Shown in pieces: positions 54,662 through 64,000 of a stretch of 64,000 bases of DNA. Location of the stretch: contig JALQPE010002371.1 in assembly GCA_030407315.1 (NCBI GenBank), positions 62,001 to 126,000 of the forward strand, in the 5' to 3' direction. The number at the start of each line of letters is the position of its first letter. Within the stretch, counting starts at the first letter, position 1. This DNA is from Asparagopsis taxiformis (taxonomy: Eukaryota > Rhodophyta > Florideophyceae > Bonnemaisoniales > Bonnemaisoniaceae). The notes beneath the pieces are model-generated. The model worked only from the letters and a program-made list of their open reading frames with translations, did no database searches and was not told the origin of the DNA. A program made the position numbers and the translations under genes.

Positions 54662-57600
54662 ATGGCGGATACGCATTTCAGCAGTTTGTTTTCAACGGTT
54701 TGCGGCGATCAAGTGAGCGCGTCAGCGGAGTCGCGCGGACTCAAGCGCGGCGTCGATGTCGACTTGTTTGCGGACGTGGACGGTGCGGCTGTGCATATTG
54801 GGACGGCTTCGGTGAGCACTGCTGGTGGCGATGTTGGCCTTCCGCGCACGCTGCACAACCACAAGCTGCCGGAAACCGACGAGGCCGACTATATCGTCGT
54901 GCGCAACATTGCGACTAAGGACAAGTTCAAGGACCTCCCGTTCCCGTACATGTTTGATGGCGCCGAGGGACCGCCGGAGACGATGGGTGGAGCATACGCC
55001 GCGGCGTTTTACCCTTGGGATACTCGGATGATGCGCCCCGCTGCGGAGGATGGCTCTAGCGACATTCGTACCCCTGCTGCAGCGTCAAACTTCAACGCAG
55101 CGACGAACCAGGCCAGCTCGGGACGGATGCCCAGTACCGGTCCAGCAGGCGAAATCACTGGTTCGGGGGGTACGAAGCATCCAGCACGCTCCGTCCCGGT
55201 TTCGGGAGGCACGAAGCGCCCTGCTCGCTCTGCCAGAGCCTCCAGTGGAGGCACGAAGCACCCTGCTCGCTCCAACGTCACCGAAGCTACTACGCAGGAC
55301 GTAACCGAGGTGGACGACGAACCGGAGGTGGCGGAAAGCATTCGTGAGCAGCAGGGGACGCAAATTATGGTGCCCAAGTTTGTGACGTCGGATTACGTCG
55401 GAGAAGGAGCGACTGTGTTGGTGAGGCAGCTAGTGGAACCGGCCGTGACCCTTCGCGATGTCAAAGAAGACCACGTGGAGGACCTGCGCAACAATATGTT
55501 GGCGGTGGGGTATGTGAGCTCTTCGCGTATCACTGTGACGGTGCTGAGGTCGCAGAACACGCATTTGTCCGCCGACACGCGTCTGTTCCAGAATGGCAAA
55601 TTCCATGCCAATGCGAACGTGACCGTGATCGACGGACTGCATCGTCTCAATGCTATGCATAGCATTGCGGATGACTTCACGCGCCTCACCCGTATGCACA
55701 GAACCAAGCTGCCACAGGAGGCAAACCGCTTGCGCTGGGTTACTCAGCCTCTGGATGTGTACTACCTTCGCCGCAAGGACGACAGTGATCTCCAGCCTCA
55801 TGAGATCATCCACAAGAGTGCAGAGTCGAACCATACGACTGGGACGCAACTGACGGAGCGCTCCCTGGTTCGAATCTTGTCGTCCATCCAGCAGTTCATC
55901 CGTACGATTGCTGTTGCAAACAACGTGGAAAACGCTGGCGACTTGCGTGAGTCTGATGTCATCCGAACATTGTTCGAGGCGCAGTTCATGGGGATGATGA
56001 ATTCGACGAACACGGCTCGGCGGTGGACGCGTTTGGCTATAGCAACGCTGAAGCATCCTGTTCTCGACGACGTGTTGCGTGAGCTGAACAATTCCGAGCG
56101 CCGCAACGAGATTGGGATAACGCACCTGGACCACAAGATAGTGCGCGAGTTGCTGGAAGAAAACTTTGTCTTCGTCTTGCGTGGTCTTTCGGAGTACTTG
56201 AACCCTGCTCATGGCGGACGTCCGGATGGACGCTTTGACGTGAACGACTTTTATACATACGTCCGTCGCGTGACTGCAATAGCAAATTCTCTGTACGCTG
56301 CGTTTGGGCGCCCAAAGAGTATTATGCGCAAGTCATTTCTGAGCACAGAGATGGCAATTGGGTCGGTTAAGCAGCCGAAGGAGTTGCAATGGCATCTCAC
56401 CAATGCCATTGCAATGTATAGAGGGGACGACCGGAGCAGTGAGGTTCGAATGCGACGGAGAACCACGCGTTTACAGGATTTGGAAACGAACTTGAAAGAG
56501 TTTTTCAATCCGACATTGAAGAAGAAGACTAAGGCTCGACGCAAACGCCGCCCTTCTGCTGCCAATGTGAGACTCACTCACAAGAAGCAGCGGAATGTCG
56601 AACATGAGCCTGCTTCGCATGGCATCCGCCGCCGTTCACAGCGACTTCGCTCGACGGGGAGCACACGCCTCGAGGAAGAAGAGCCGGTTGTGGTACAACA
56701 ATCCGCCGGGGAAGAAGAGCAGGCCGTTGTTGATAAACCCACCGATCAACAACAAGCCACTGCTTCCGGTGATGAGGTTGACGAAGACTCCGCCCGTTCC
56801 CCCGATTCTGCCGTTGAGATTGTCCCCCAAGATAACCAACGTGCTGGTGCGACTCCCTCCAACCAAGAATCTGTCCATACCGCTTCGGACGAGGAAGACA
56901 AACAGGGTGCAGACGAGGGCCAAGTCGAAAGCAAGGGGGTCCGCGAAGTGACAATTACATTCACTGTTCCGGAAGGAGTGGAAGTCGATGAAGACGGTTA
57001 CATCGTTCGTGACTCTCCTTCTGAAGACGACCTCCTCTTCGACGACCGTATGCCGTCTCTTCCTGACGATTTCGAAGACCGAGCCGAAGGGCATCATCTG
57101 GCGCAGCGTCCCGCGGATGTCATCGCATCGGTGAGGGTTGGCTGTCTGCCCCCGATTGAGCTCAGGTTGTTATTGGAGAGTGTGGAAATCGATGAGGAGG
57201 GCAGAGAGGTGAGGTATTTGAAGCAAGTGGCGATGGACCCTGTGTTTGAGGGGCTGCATATTCCGGAAGAACATCGGGCTCGTGTGCTATTCGAAATCGA
57301 TCACGTCTATCCGATGTTCTTCGCAGCGTGGAAGATGGCTGCCAAGGCGATGTGTGAGCCTACATCGACGTTTCTACCCTCGAGGCTGGACTTCGCTCAG
57401 GTTGCGCGAATGTCTACAAGCTGGAAGGATTCGTATGAGGCCGGCACTGGTATGGCGTACTTCCACAATTGCCGAACGGAAATCAACGAGCGAGGGTATA
57501 CGGTGATGCACAATTTCGCGGATGTAAGCTACCTAGATGCGTCGGACAAGTTCCCATTTGACTTGGGTCTCATGGAAGAAATTCCTAACCAGGAATTGTT

Positions 57601-58594
57601 TCGGTACTTTTTGGGAACGTGGGAGGGGGAGCAGGTGCACAAGGACCCTGGGAACCGGCAGCTGTGGAGTCCCATTGTCAATACGGGGGACGATGAAACA
57701 GACGAGAAGAACCGGAATGAGGGGAGGGCTCGCTTCACGTCTACGCGCCACTGCCTGGTTGACTATGCCGAGAACGATGAGACGCATATCGACCGGTTCA
57801 AGTTTGTGACGCGGCGAGCCCTGCTGGATGTGTGGTTGGGAATCCTTGTCCGGCTGACAGGGCTGGAGGAGTGCGGTTTACCGGGAGAAAAACTTGTCAT
57901 GCCGGCATCTGGGGGACGGTTTTTGATAACGGGAAAGGGGTGTCCTCGGCAGGTCCCACACAATGATTTCCCTGTTCCTCCTCGCGACCGCAAAGATCAA
58001 CTTCCGGGTTACTTTGTTATTGCCAACGGAGATGACCCATTCCCTATCTGGGTGTGTCCAGGGTCCCACAAGTACGTCTTTTCCAAAGCGCTGGAATTAG
58101 ATATGTACGCCAAGACGATGAAGCTGAAGAAGGTAATCGTTCCGCCACGTTCAGTCTTCATCGGTCACGGCCATGTACAACATGCCGGGGCAGGGCATGT
58201 CGACAGAGTTGTGTCACACACGACAACGAGGTATCACACGTATTTCAGGAATGCGTCGTATCCGATTCCCGACAATGTTTCGTTTGGTTTCATCAGGCGG
58301 TTGGGATTCGAAGAAGAAGTCATCGCCAATGCTCCGCGCCGGTCTGCAAGGCAAAGTCAACCGGCACCTGTCAATGTTCGCCACAAGACAGTTGTTCCCA
58401 TCCCGGTCAAGAAAGATGGTAGGCCGAAGACAGGGCAGCTCCGAATGATGCGGATGAAGACGACAGAACCTCGCAAGGATGTAATGCACACACCGAGTGT
58501 GGCCCCGGTAGTGCCTCTTCTGCCGGGACAACCTGGATATCTAGTTCACTATCATAGTGAGGACGAAGAGGAAGAACAGTTTTCCGACGGCTAG
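54662..58594 (+). CDS. ParB-like domain fused to Fe(II)/2-oxoglutarate dioxygenase-like domain
   Basis: Intact intronless ORF, 1310 aa from the ATG at 54662 (CAACAACCATGG context, MADTHFSSLF). Residues 165-205 hold three SGGTKxPARS repeats, which could grip DNA. From about 260 (EPAVTLRDVKEDHVEDLR) a ParB/sulfiredoxin-like fold is indicated by VIDGLHRLNAMHSI at 322-335, the D-G-x-H-R-x-x-A core. A helical part follows, then a basic cluster (KARRKRRPS, about 625) and a long acidic linker. The C-terminal domain (about 960-1210) looks like a double-stranded beta-helix oxygenase of PhyH type: HND at 1100-1102 as H-x-D, WVCPGSHKYVF, then GHGHVQHAG with H1171 or H1174 as distal His and a later RYHTYF. 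It could oxidise methyl marks or other substrates; the substrate is unknown. It lies 1.6 kb behind methyltransferase-SET on the same strand, with no shared promoter visible. Confidence 0.82.
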   Translation: MADTHFSSLFSTVCGDQVSASAESRGLKRGVDVDLFADVDGAAVHIGTASVSTAGGDVGLPRTLHNHKLPETDEADYIVVRNIATKDKFKDLPFPYMFDGAEGPPETMGGAYAAAFYPWDTRMMRPAAEDGSSDIRTPAAASNFNAATNQASSGRMPSTGPAGEITGSGGTKHPARSVPVSGGTKRPARSARASSGGTKHPARSNVTEATTQDVTEVDDEPEVAESIREQQGTQIMVPKFVTSDYVGEGATVLVRQLVEPAVTLRDVKEDHVEDLRNNMLAVGYVSSSRITVTVLRSQNTHLSADTRLFQNGKFHANANVTVIDGLHRLNAMHSIADDFTRLTRMHRTKLPQEANRLRWVTQPLDVYYLRRKDDSDLQPHEIIHKSAESNHTTGTQLTERSLVRILSSIQQFIRTIAVANNVENAGDLRESDVIRTLFEAQFMGMMNSTNTARRWTRLAIATLKHPVLDDVLRELNNSERRNEIGITHLDHKIVRELLEENFVFVLRGLSEYLNPAHGGRPDGRFDVNDFYTYVRRVTAIANSLYAAFGRPKSIMRKSFLSTEMAIGSVKQPKELQWHLTNAIAMYRGDDRSSEVRMRRRTTRLQDLETNLKEFFNPTLKKKTKARRKRRPSAANVRLTHKKQRNVEHEPASHGIRRRSQRLRSTGSTRLEEEEPVVVQQSAGEEEQAVVDKPTDQQQATASGDEVDEDSARSPDSAVEIVPQDNQRAGATPSNQESVHTASDEEDKQGADEGQVESKGVREVTITFTVPEGVEVDEDGYIVRDSPSEDDLLFDDRMPSLPDDFEDRAEGHHLAQRPADVIASVRVGCLPPIELRLLLESVEIDEEGREVRYLKQVAMDPVFEGLHIPEEHRARVLFEIDHVYPMFFAAWKMAAKAMCEPTSTFLPSRLDFAQVARMSTSWKDSYEAGTGMAYFHNCRTEINERGYTVMHNFADVSYLDASDKFPFDLGLMEEIPNQELFRYFLGTWEGEQVHKDPGNRQLWSPIVNTGDDETDEKNRNEGRARFTSTRHCLVDYAENDETHIDRFKFVTRRALLDVWLGILVRLTGLEECGLPGEKLVMPASGGRFLITGKGCPRQVPHNDFPVPPRDRKDQLPGYFVIANGDDPFPIWVCPGSHKYVFSKALELDMYAKTMKLKKVIVPPRSVFIGHGHVQHAGAGHVDRVVSHTTTRYHTYFRNASYPIPDNVSFGFIRRLGFEEEVIANAPRRSARQSQPAPVNVRHKTVVPIPVKKDGRPKTGQLRMMRMKTTEPRKDVMHTPSVAPVVPLLPGQPGYLVHYHSEDEEEEQFSDG

Positions 58595-58864
58595 ATATCT
58601 TAACAACAACTACTTTAGCAAACAATTATCGAGAATATAATCATCTCCTTTATCACTTTCAATCTATGAACCTACTATAATGCACTTCCGTTCCATGCTT
58701 TCAAACTAGATTGTCCATTCCCTAGTGGGTTGGAGCATGATTCCAGGACGATTCCCTCACATCTCTAGACTCGATGGTCTATGCTAGAAATAGCAGAACA
58801 ATTGGGTTTATACGTGCTTCATCGCCAACTTGCTTCTGGTAATGGCTGGACGTGCACGATACAC

Positions 58865-59840
58865 GATCACCTGAAATGGACGTCCGGTGGATGTCCAACT
58901 CAGATGCATTCCTGGCCGGCCCAGAAATTCTACAATTTCGGGCACAAAAAAATATTGCAAAAAACATCGATTTGGGCGGTCGATTGTGCCGTACGGCACA
59001 CCCCCATCTCAAAAACATGTTCACATGTGCATGTTTTTGAGAATAGCCCAAATTTTAATTCAAATCAGGGTGTCTAATTTGGCCACAACGGCCCCAGGCA
59101 CCGGAACCGCCGCCCCGAGCGGGGTCATCACTGGCTTCTGTAAGCACTAACTGTAAGGCTAAATGGCGCCTAACGATGGGTCGATTCCAGGCTTCAAGCC
59201 TAAGTTATGCTAGGGTGACATCGTTTCCCCTGTTCCATCATGGTCCTGCCTTACTCCTCCACGACAAACACTACTCACCCATCACGTTACTCGTATTCCG
59301 TGCACTTTGTATGAGTAGTGAACTCGCCTGCTTAGTTGCTGCAATGCGTGGATGTAGGCAGCACACGACCAACCTGAAATGGACGTCCGGTGGATGTCCA
59401 TCTCAGATGCACTGCTGGCCAGCCCAGAAATTCTACAATTTCGGGCACAAAAAATCTTGCAAAAATCAACGATTTGGGCGGGTCGATTGTGCCGTACGGC
59501 ACACCCCCATCTCAAAAACATGTTCACATGTGCATGTTTTTGAGAATAGCCCAAATTTTAATTCAAATCAGGGTGTCTAATTTGGCCACAACGGCCCCAG
59601 GAACCGGCCGCCGCCCCGATCGGGGCTATCACTGGCTTCTGTAAGCACCAACTGTAAGGCTAAATGGCGTCTGACGAAGGGTCGATTTCAGGCTCAATAC
59701 GTCAGGGACAGGTCTTGGTCCTTGTTCCATCATGGTCCCGCCCACCCTCTCACGACCAACCTGAAATGGACGTCCGGTGGATGTCCAGCTCGATTGCATT
59801 GCTGGCCAGCCCAGAAATTCTAAAATTTCCGAAAAATCAA
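58865..59840 (-). repeat. Palindrome-bearing interior repeats, two full units and one partial, inverted
   Basis: Units with GTGCCGTACGGCAC at 58986 and 59489, and a partial third from 59757 that ends at AATTCTAAAATTTCC. The stretch 59060-59830 repeats 53435-54315 in direct orientation, including CTTCAAGCCTAAGTTATGCT and CACTACTCACCCATCACGTT, so the ParB-dioxygenase gene sits between direct repeats. TGGACGTCCGGTGGATGTCC occurs in each unit. Confidence 0.93.
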
Positions 59841-60181
59841 TTTGGTGGCCCAGCATCTCCTGTGCCGAAAATTCCAGCACTCACATTCTGATATACGTCT
59901 AGACGTGTTTCCCACTTGTACGCATCAGGGAAGGCGTCACGGAAGGTTGACACTACGCTACTTGTGTACCGCGTCGTCTGAAATAGCGAGTAGTGTTTGT
60001 TGTATAGTTGTGGAGTATGCGTCTAGTGGTTTGTAAAGCTTGCAGAACGGGATAGGGATGTGGGTGGCCCTATTTTATGAATACATGAGTACCAATATTC
60101 AGGGTTGACAAAGCGGAAAGGCATAGGCTCATACATGTTTGAGATTGCATAGTAGAGAAAATATTTACATCGAAATTTACA

Positions 60182-60801
60182 TGGAGCTGATGGAGGTTTT
60201 AAGGATGAGGTATGAGAGGAAGAAAATTCTTCTGTGGTATGAGGATGTGTTCTGTGGGGGGATGGAATCTTGGGATGGTACAGGGGAGGTGGAAATGTAC
60301 GGAGTGCGGGTTTAGAATGGATTGTGATTCGGAGAGGAGTGCCGACAAGCATATTATGGGGATTGGGGAGACGCTGCGGGGTGTTGGGGTAGTGAGGGCG
60401 GAGGAGGTGTTTAGGTGGGACCGTAGGAGGGTGCGGTTGAAGGCGCCGAGAGGAGGGGTTTTTAGGAAAGTGAGGAGAAAGAAGGGGGGGTGGCGTCTGT
60501 TCTGGCTGTGGTGAGTGGGGATGTGATGGAGAAGAAGGGGGTTATTGTATTTGGGGAGGGAGGGGAGTGGAGGAAGGGTGCGAAGTGGGGGGTTGATATG
60601 TGTTTCAGAGCGGGGAGGTTTCTGGGGATACGGCGGGGAGCCAGCGGGAGCGTGGGCCGGTGGTGGTGGTGTATACGGTATCGAAGATGCGGATGGCGTG
60701 GGGGCATGGAGCAGCTGAGGGAGGGAGGGGTGGAGCAGGTCGGGTACGGGATGGGGAGTGAGAGGTTTTGGAAGAGTAAGCTGCAGGGGAAGTTTGTGTA
60801 G
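60182..60801 (+). other. Possible small zinc-finger ORFs in a purine-rich segment
   Basis: Strongly purine-rich plus strand. One frame from ATG 60212 (100 aa) includes KCTECGFRMDCDSERSADKH, which might form a zinc finger like the one at the transposase N-terminus; an overlapping frame (60490-60801) is Gly/Arg-rich. A minus-strand frame of 217 codons is Pro/Leu-rich and probably a composition shadow. It may be a decayed piece of another gene of the element. Confidence 0.25.
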
Positions 60802-61164
60802 AGGGCGAAGGAGAGGGGTTGAGGGTAGAGGAGAGAGGGTACTGAAGAACAATACGTTTCAAAGGTGATGGGGGAGAGCATGGTCGAGGAGATAGGGGGT
60901 GTTTTGCCCTATTCTGAGGTAGTATGAGGACTGGTTATACGAAATCTGTACGGTAGAGCAGAAAAGTAGGTATGGAATGGAGGTGTGCACCGTGGAAGCG
61001 GGGATAGGTATCTGAAAATGCGTGCTAGAGTGGTATTGGGGGTGTTTGAGGTACAGTACGGGGGAGGTGAGCACCAACAGGAAGGGGGTGTGAGCGAGAG
61101 GATGAAAAATTAAAGACGAAATTGGAGTCGACCGACAAGGAAAAATAGAGTGGTCGCCGTGATG

Positions 61165-61427
61165 GATGCGGACATCCATGTCGAGCACGGCGGCAGAAAT
61201 TTCTGGGGTCGAAATTTTTGAATTTCTGAACCGGCGCCCGTCCTAGGTGGACATAGACATGGCGGAAGTCCATCCCGAGGGGGACATCCGTGGTACTAGA
61301 AACAATGAATGTCGCCCTAGTAATACTAGACGTACTAGACCGCATGGACGTCCGGTTCTAGGCGGACATCCAAAAATACTGGAGAACATGGACGTCCGCC
61401 TAGTAATACTAGGTGTACTAGAGGTTG
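61165..61427. repeat. Right subterminal motif cluster
   Basis: Contains GGACGTCC at 61347 and 61390 (a third copy, at 61429, lies in the terminal repeat), GGACATCC several times, and the palindrome CTAGTAATACTAG at about 61317 and 61400. These are the half-sites of the left-end satellite and of the interior repeats. Confidence 0.8.
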
Positions 61428-61463
61428 TGGACGTCCGCGTCCATTTCCGAGAACACAGACGTA
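61428..61463 (-). repeat. Right terminal inverted repeat
   Basis: Inverted partner of 39005-39040, two mismatches in 36. No clear target-site duplication is visible outside it. Confidence 0.8.
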
Positions 61464-63334
61464 CCAGCGTTCACATTGCGTTTGATCTGCCAACTGGCCG
61501 CAGCACAGGTAGCTGTCAGTGATTCGTGCTGAAATTGATTATCAAAGTCAGCAGAACGTCTCTGTTTTAATCTTATTCCAGTCACTCGATTCATGAACCT
61601 TGTGGTGTACATTGTAACACTCGCCCTTGTGTCACACGTACGCATGAGCACATTCAGATGTACATCTACATATTTGGAAGGATGATTATTTCTGTTGAAC
61701 AGCTTTGTGCTTTTCTTCATTCATATTGAGTGCATGTACTGCACACCGCGTGTGTGAACAAGGCATGGGGTGGGAAACTACGACTTTCCGAGATGGAAGA
61801 GGCGCGCACATATGTATTTCAGGTGCAACAGGGACGAACGAGAGTGTATATTGGCAGTGGCGTATGGGTGTAACTCTGCGTGGCTGTATGTCATGGTTGC
61901 TTGTTTCGTATGGATATACATATGAATAGAGGATGTACGCATATTACACTACTGAGTTCATCAGTTGGCTATGTATTCTCTATGCAATATGCGAAAAATG
62001 TGTGCTATTCCACCCGGGCTTTTAGGCCGTAATTGGACGCACTAGCATTTGTATGTATGTATACTTGCATTGCCACATCATTCGAGTTTTCACTTCCATG
62101 GGTTCCTGCTCGTACGTACGTTAACAACCTATGAAAAGCGTATTGTACTTACCCTAGTGGCATTTTCAAGGTTTATGGAGCACTATTGGATGATTCCATT
62201 AACCTCTATGTATGCTCCAAATACGAGGTGAATGCTCCAGACAGCATCACAATATATTCGTGAACTCCTCCACTCAGATGGTTTTGACCCCCCCCCCCAA
62301 ATTTTATTGCATAAAAATAATTTTCCCGAGGGCGGATATCCTCCACTCAACATGCTTTTTGACCCCTTGTACTCTTTCCACCTCCACAAATACTCAAATA
62401 CATACAAATGTCCACTAGGTTACCTGGTGATTCATCGCACGTGACATGCATTTCTGTTCATGATCAAGGCACATGGTCAGCAGTCCGGCTCGGAACAAAA
62501 ACGTATAGCCACTTCTCACCAAAATTTAGACGCAAGCTAGGACAACCCCGCCTTCTTGCTCCACATGAACCTCAGGAAAAACGTGTGCGGTAGGAGCTAG
62601 GATCTCTAAGCAGTATGACGTCTTTGGTATGCGCGCGCACATCGGGTTCCATCATGGCCACTGTACGCATCTACTATTTGTGCCCTTGATGAGCAACTGA
62701 GACGCGTATTGATACCACTTTGAGTTCAAACGAACTGCACTCGCGGAACTTGCTCACATCCGAAGTGTAAAACTGGAGCAAGTCGGACAAGATAACAGAG
62801 TGTTGCAAGAATGTAAGGATTTTTTGTATGGACGTACAAATCAACTTCACCAAGTTATGTATGTACGCTCATTGATGCACAAGTCTAGCTGGATGGTCGT
62901 CTGAAAAGTGCCTCTGGAGTTTTACTGCAATACTAATGAACTCATCTATGCTGAAGGGAGAATCCATCACATTCTACAGCGATTGCGTTGACTAGCAAAA
63001 TCCGCAGGGTCATTGGATATTATTACTACAGGTTCACTTAAGATCTAACCTTTTGAATGGAAGTGAGGCTTAGTGAAAATGTCATAGCTCACACAACCAC
63101 TTTATAAATCCCAGATTTGCTTAAATGTGTGCATGTTAACTGCATCCATGCTCCCGTAGGAATCGTTTAATATGGGCTGATGGTTTACTACTTGTACATT
63201 TCATCTTTCTGGTGATGAAGGTATCTGACATACTTGCATGGATTTCAGCTCATTTCAAAATATGCATAGCAACAAAGTTGATGTCTGTATTGCGTAAACA
63301 GAATCACAGGAACCGCTTTATGGTCTAGCAAAAA
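61464..63334. other. Right flank, no gene recognised
   Basis: AT-rich, short ORFs only, with a run of about twelve C near 62289. Nothing supports a gene or structured RNA. Confidence 0.45.
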
Positions 63335-63969
63335 TTAGTTTACTGCGAAACTCAGTTCTCTGCTGAGTGGACGTCTCTTGTCGATAGGTGTGAGGAAGCA
63401 AACATCCCATGAGTATATTCCACTCTGCATCAGTCCCCCTAAAAACTTGTGGTGCTTCATCCTGTCCAGGGCAGTGATAGGGATACTTTTCTTCTTTTGC
63501 CTCCCTCTGATGGATACATTACAAACTGCTACGAGGAAGAGGTCTCCCCACTCTTTGTATGCATATTGGAGGGTTTTTTGTTGAGTGGATAGCCATGCAT
63601 TGTGGTGCAAAAGATAGATTTCCCGTCTCTTGGGGGAAGCAGACGAGCTGTTCCTACTTTTCGTGTTCCTAAGAATAAAGCCACATCATCCTCAATTTGG
63701 AACTCAGTTTGAACCAACTTGTTCTCATCTTCATTGTGACGATTGGCCGTATTCGTGACATCTGAAGGATTAAATTGTGACAAGTGATCCCCCTCACAAG
63801 ATGTCGTTGCCACATGACTGCCATTCTTGAACTCTGTATTCAAAGTGAGCAGACTTGTTTGACCTAGTGGGAGTTTCTTGCATGCTCGAGATATACGCGC
63901 TCTCTTCGGCAGATTAGGTTGACGCGGCTGGTATTCTAGTGACAGTCTTTGGAGACGCTGCTGAGCCAT
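63335..63969 (-). pseudogene. Minus-strand coding remnant of unknown family
   Basis: From ATG 63969 an open frame of 146 codons (MAQQRLQRLSLEYQPRQ) reaches 63529. A second frame at 63610-63335 starts MHHNAWLSTQQKTLQ and contains EWGDLFLVAVCNVSIRG and DRMKHHKFLGGL. The composition is protein-like, and the overlap near 63600 suggests one gene broken by a frameshift or joined by splicing. I do not recognise it; it may continue beyond the window. Confidence 0.4.
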
Positions 63970-64000
63970 GCGGAAAGTTGCTGTGTCTTTCTCAATAGAC

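Larger units (their letters stand above)
39005..61463. mobile_element. Putative giant KDZ-like DNA transposon (about 22.5 kb) with chromatin-modifying cargo
   Basis: Three facts delimit it. The ends 39005-39040 and 61463-61428 are inverted copies matching at 34 of 36 bases. Both subterminal zones carry the same motifs, GGACGTCC and CTAGTA...TACTAG (the left as a 14-copy satellite). A DDE transposase gene lies inside. Cargo: transposase (42021), convergent leucine-zipper protein (47421-45137), methyltransferase-SET (49817) and ParB-dioxygenase (54662). GGACGTCC also recurs in the interior repeats at 47.8, 58.9 and 59.4 kb, tying these to the ends. KDZ elements typically duplicate their target on insertion, and I see no clear duplication outside the ends, so the exact boundaries stay open. 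The genes and repeats are certain; unity as one mobile element is inferred. Confidence 0.72.

Noticed and set aside
60199..60852. 217-codon Pro/Leu-rich minus-strand ORF
   Set aside because: The plus strand is extremely purine-rich, so stop codons are rare on the complement; no domain is visible.

Overview
The window is eukaryotic nuclear DNA, dense in mobile elements. The signs are Ty3/gypsy chromovirus pol genes with chromodomains, LTR-like repeats, a DDE transposase gene with a zinc finger, a SET domain, satellite DNA, and AATAAA signals just behind stop codons. The large intact ORFs have no introns. The Ty3 types and the KDZ-like transposase would fit an intron-poor alga (for example a red alga) or another protist; the species cannot be fixed from the sequence. 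There is no bacterial operon, rRNA, CRISPR array or convincing tRNA.

Layout. 1-20.3 kb: a CpG-rich retroelement graveyard with two Ty3 chromovirus copies on the plus strand (pol ends at 2271 and 18737). Each is followed by a convergent antisense Arg-rich, gag-like ORF (6693-4462 and about 20349-19070). Around them lie three copies of one LTR-like repeat (7294, 10934, 25348), a tRNA-SINE-like repeat pair, and a 3-kb field of short palindromes. 20.3-38.3 kb: AT-rich, decayed DNA. It holds two eroded copies of one unrecognised minus-strand protein family (25.6-26.8 and 29.3-30.7 kb), the second flanked by palindrome arrays; a perfect 98-bp-arm inverted repeat; a broken minus-strand Ty3 element of another lineage (33.2-36.8 kb); and a solo LTR-like block.

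39.0-61.46 kb is the most remarkable part: what looks like one giant DNA transposon of about 22.5 kb. It is bounded by 36-bp terminal inverted repeats (34/36 matching) with shared subterminal motifs, including a 14-copy 43-bp satellite at the left end. It carries (i) a 1012-aa KDZ/Zisupton/Plavaka-like DDE transposase, (ii) a convergent leucine-zipper protein, (iii) a 1065-aa protein joining a DPPY-type (N6-adenine or N4-cytosine) DNA methyltransferase to a C-terminal SET domain, and (iv) a 1310-aa protein joining a ParB-like domain to a C-terminal Fe(II)/2-oxoglutarate dioxygenase-like domain. Eight full copies of a palindrome-bearing repeat bracket genes iii and iv, and a perfect 38-bp palindrome lies upstream of the transposase. 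The inferred picture is a transposon with its own kit for writing and possibly erasing methyl marks on DNA and histones.

61.5-64 kb: flank with little content and one minus-strand coding remnant at the right edge.
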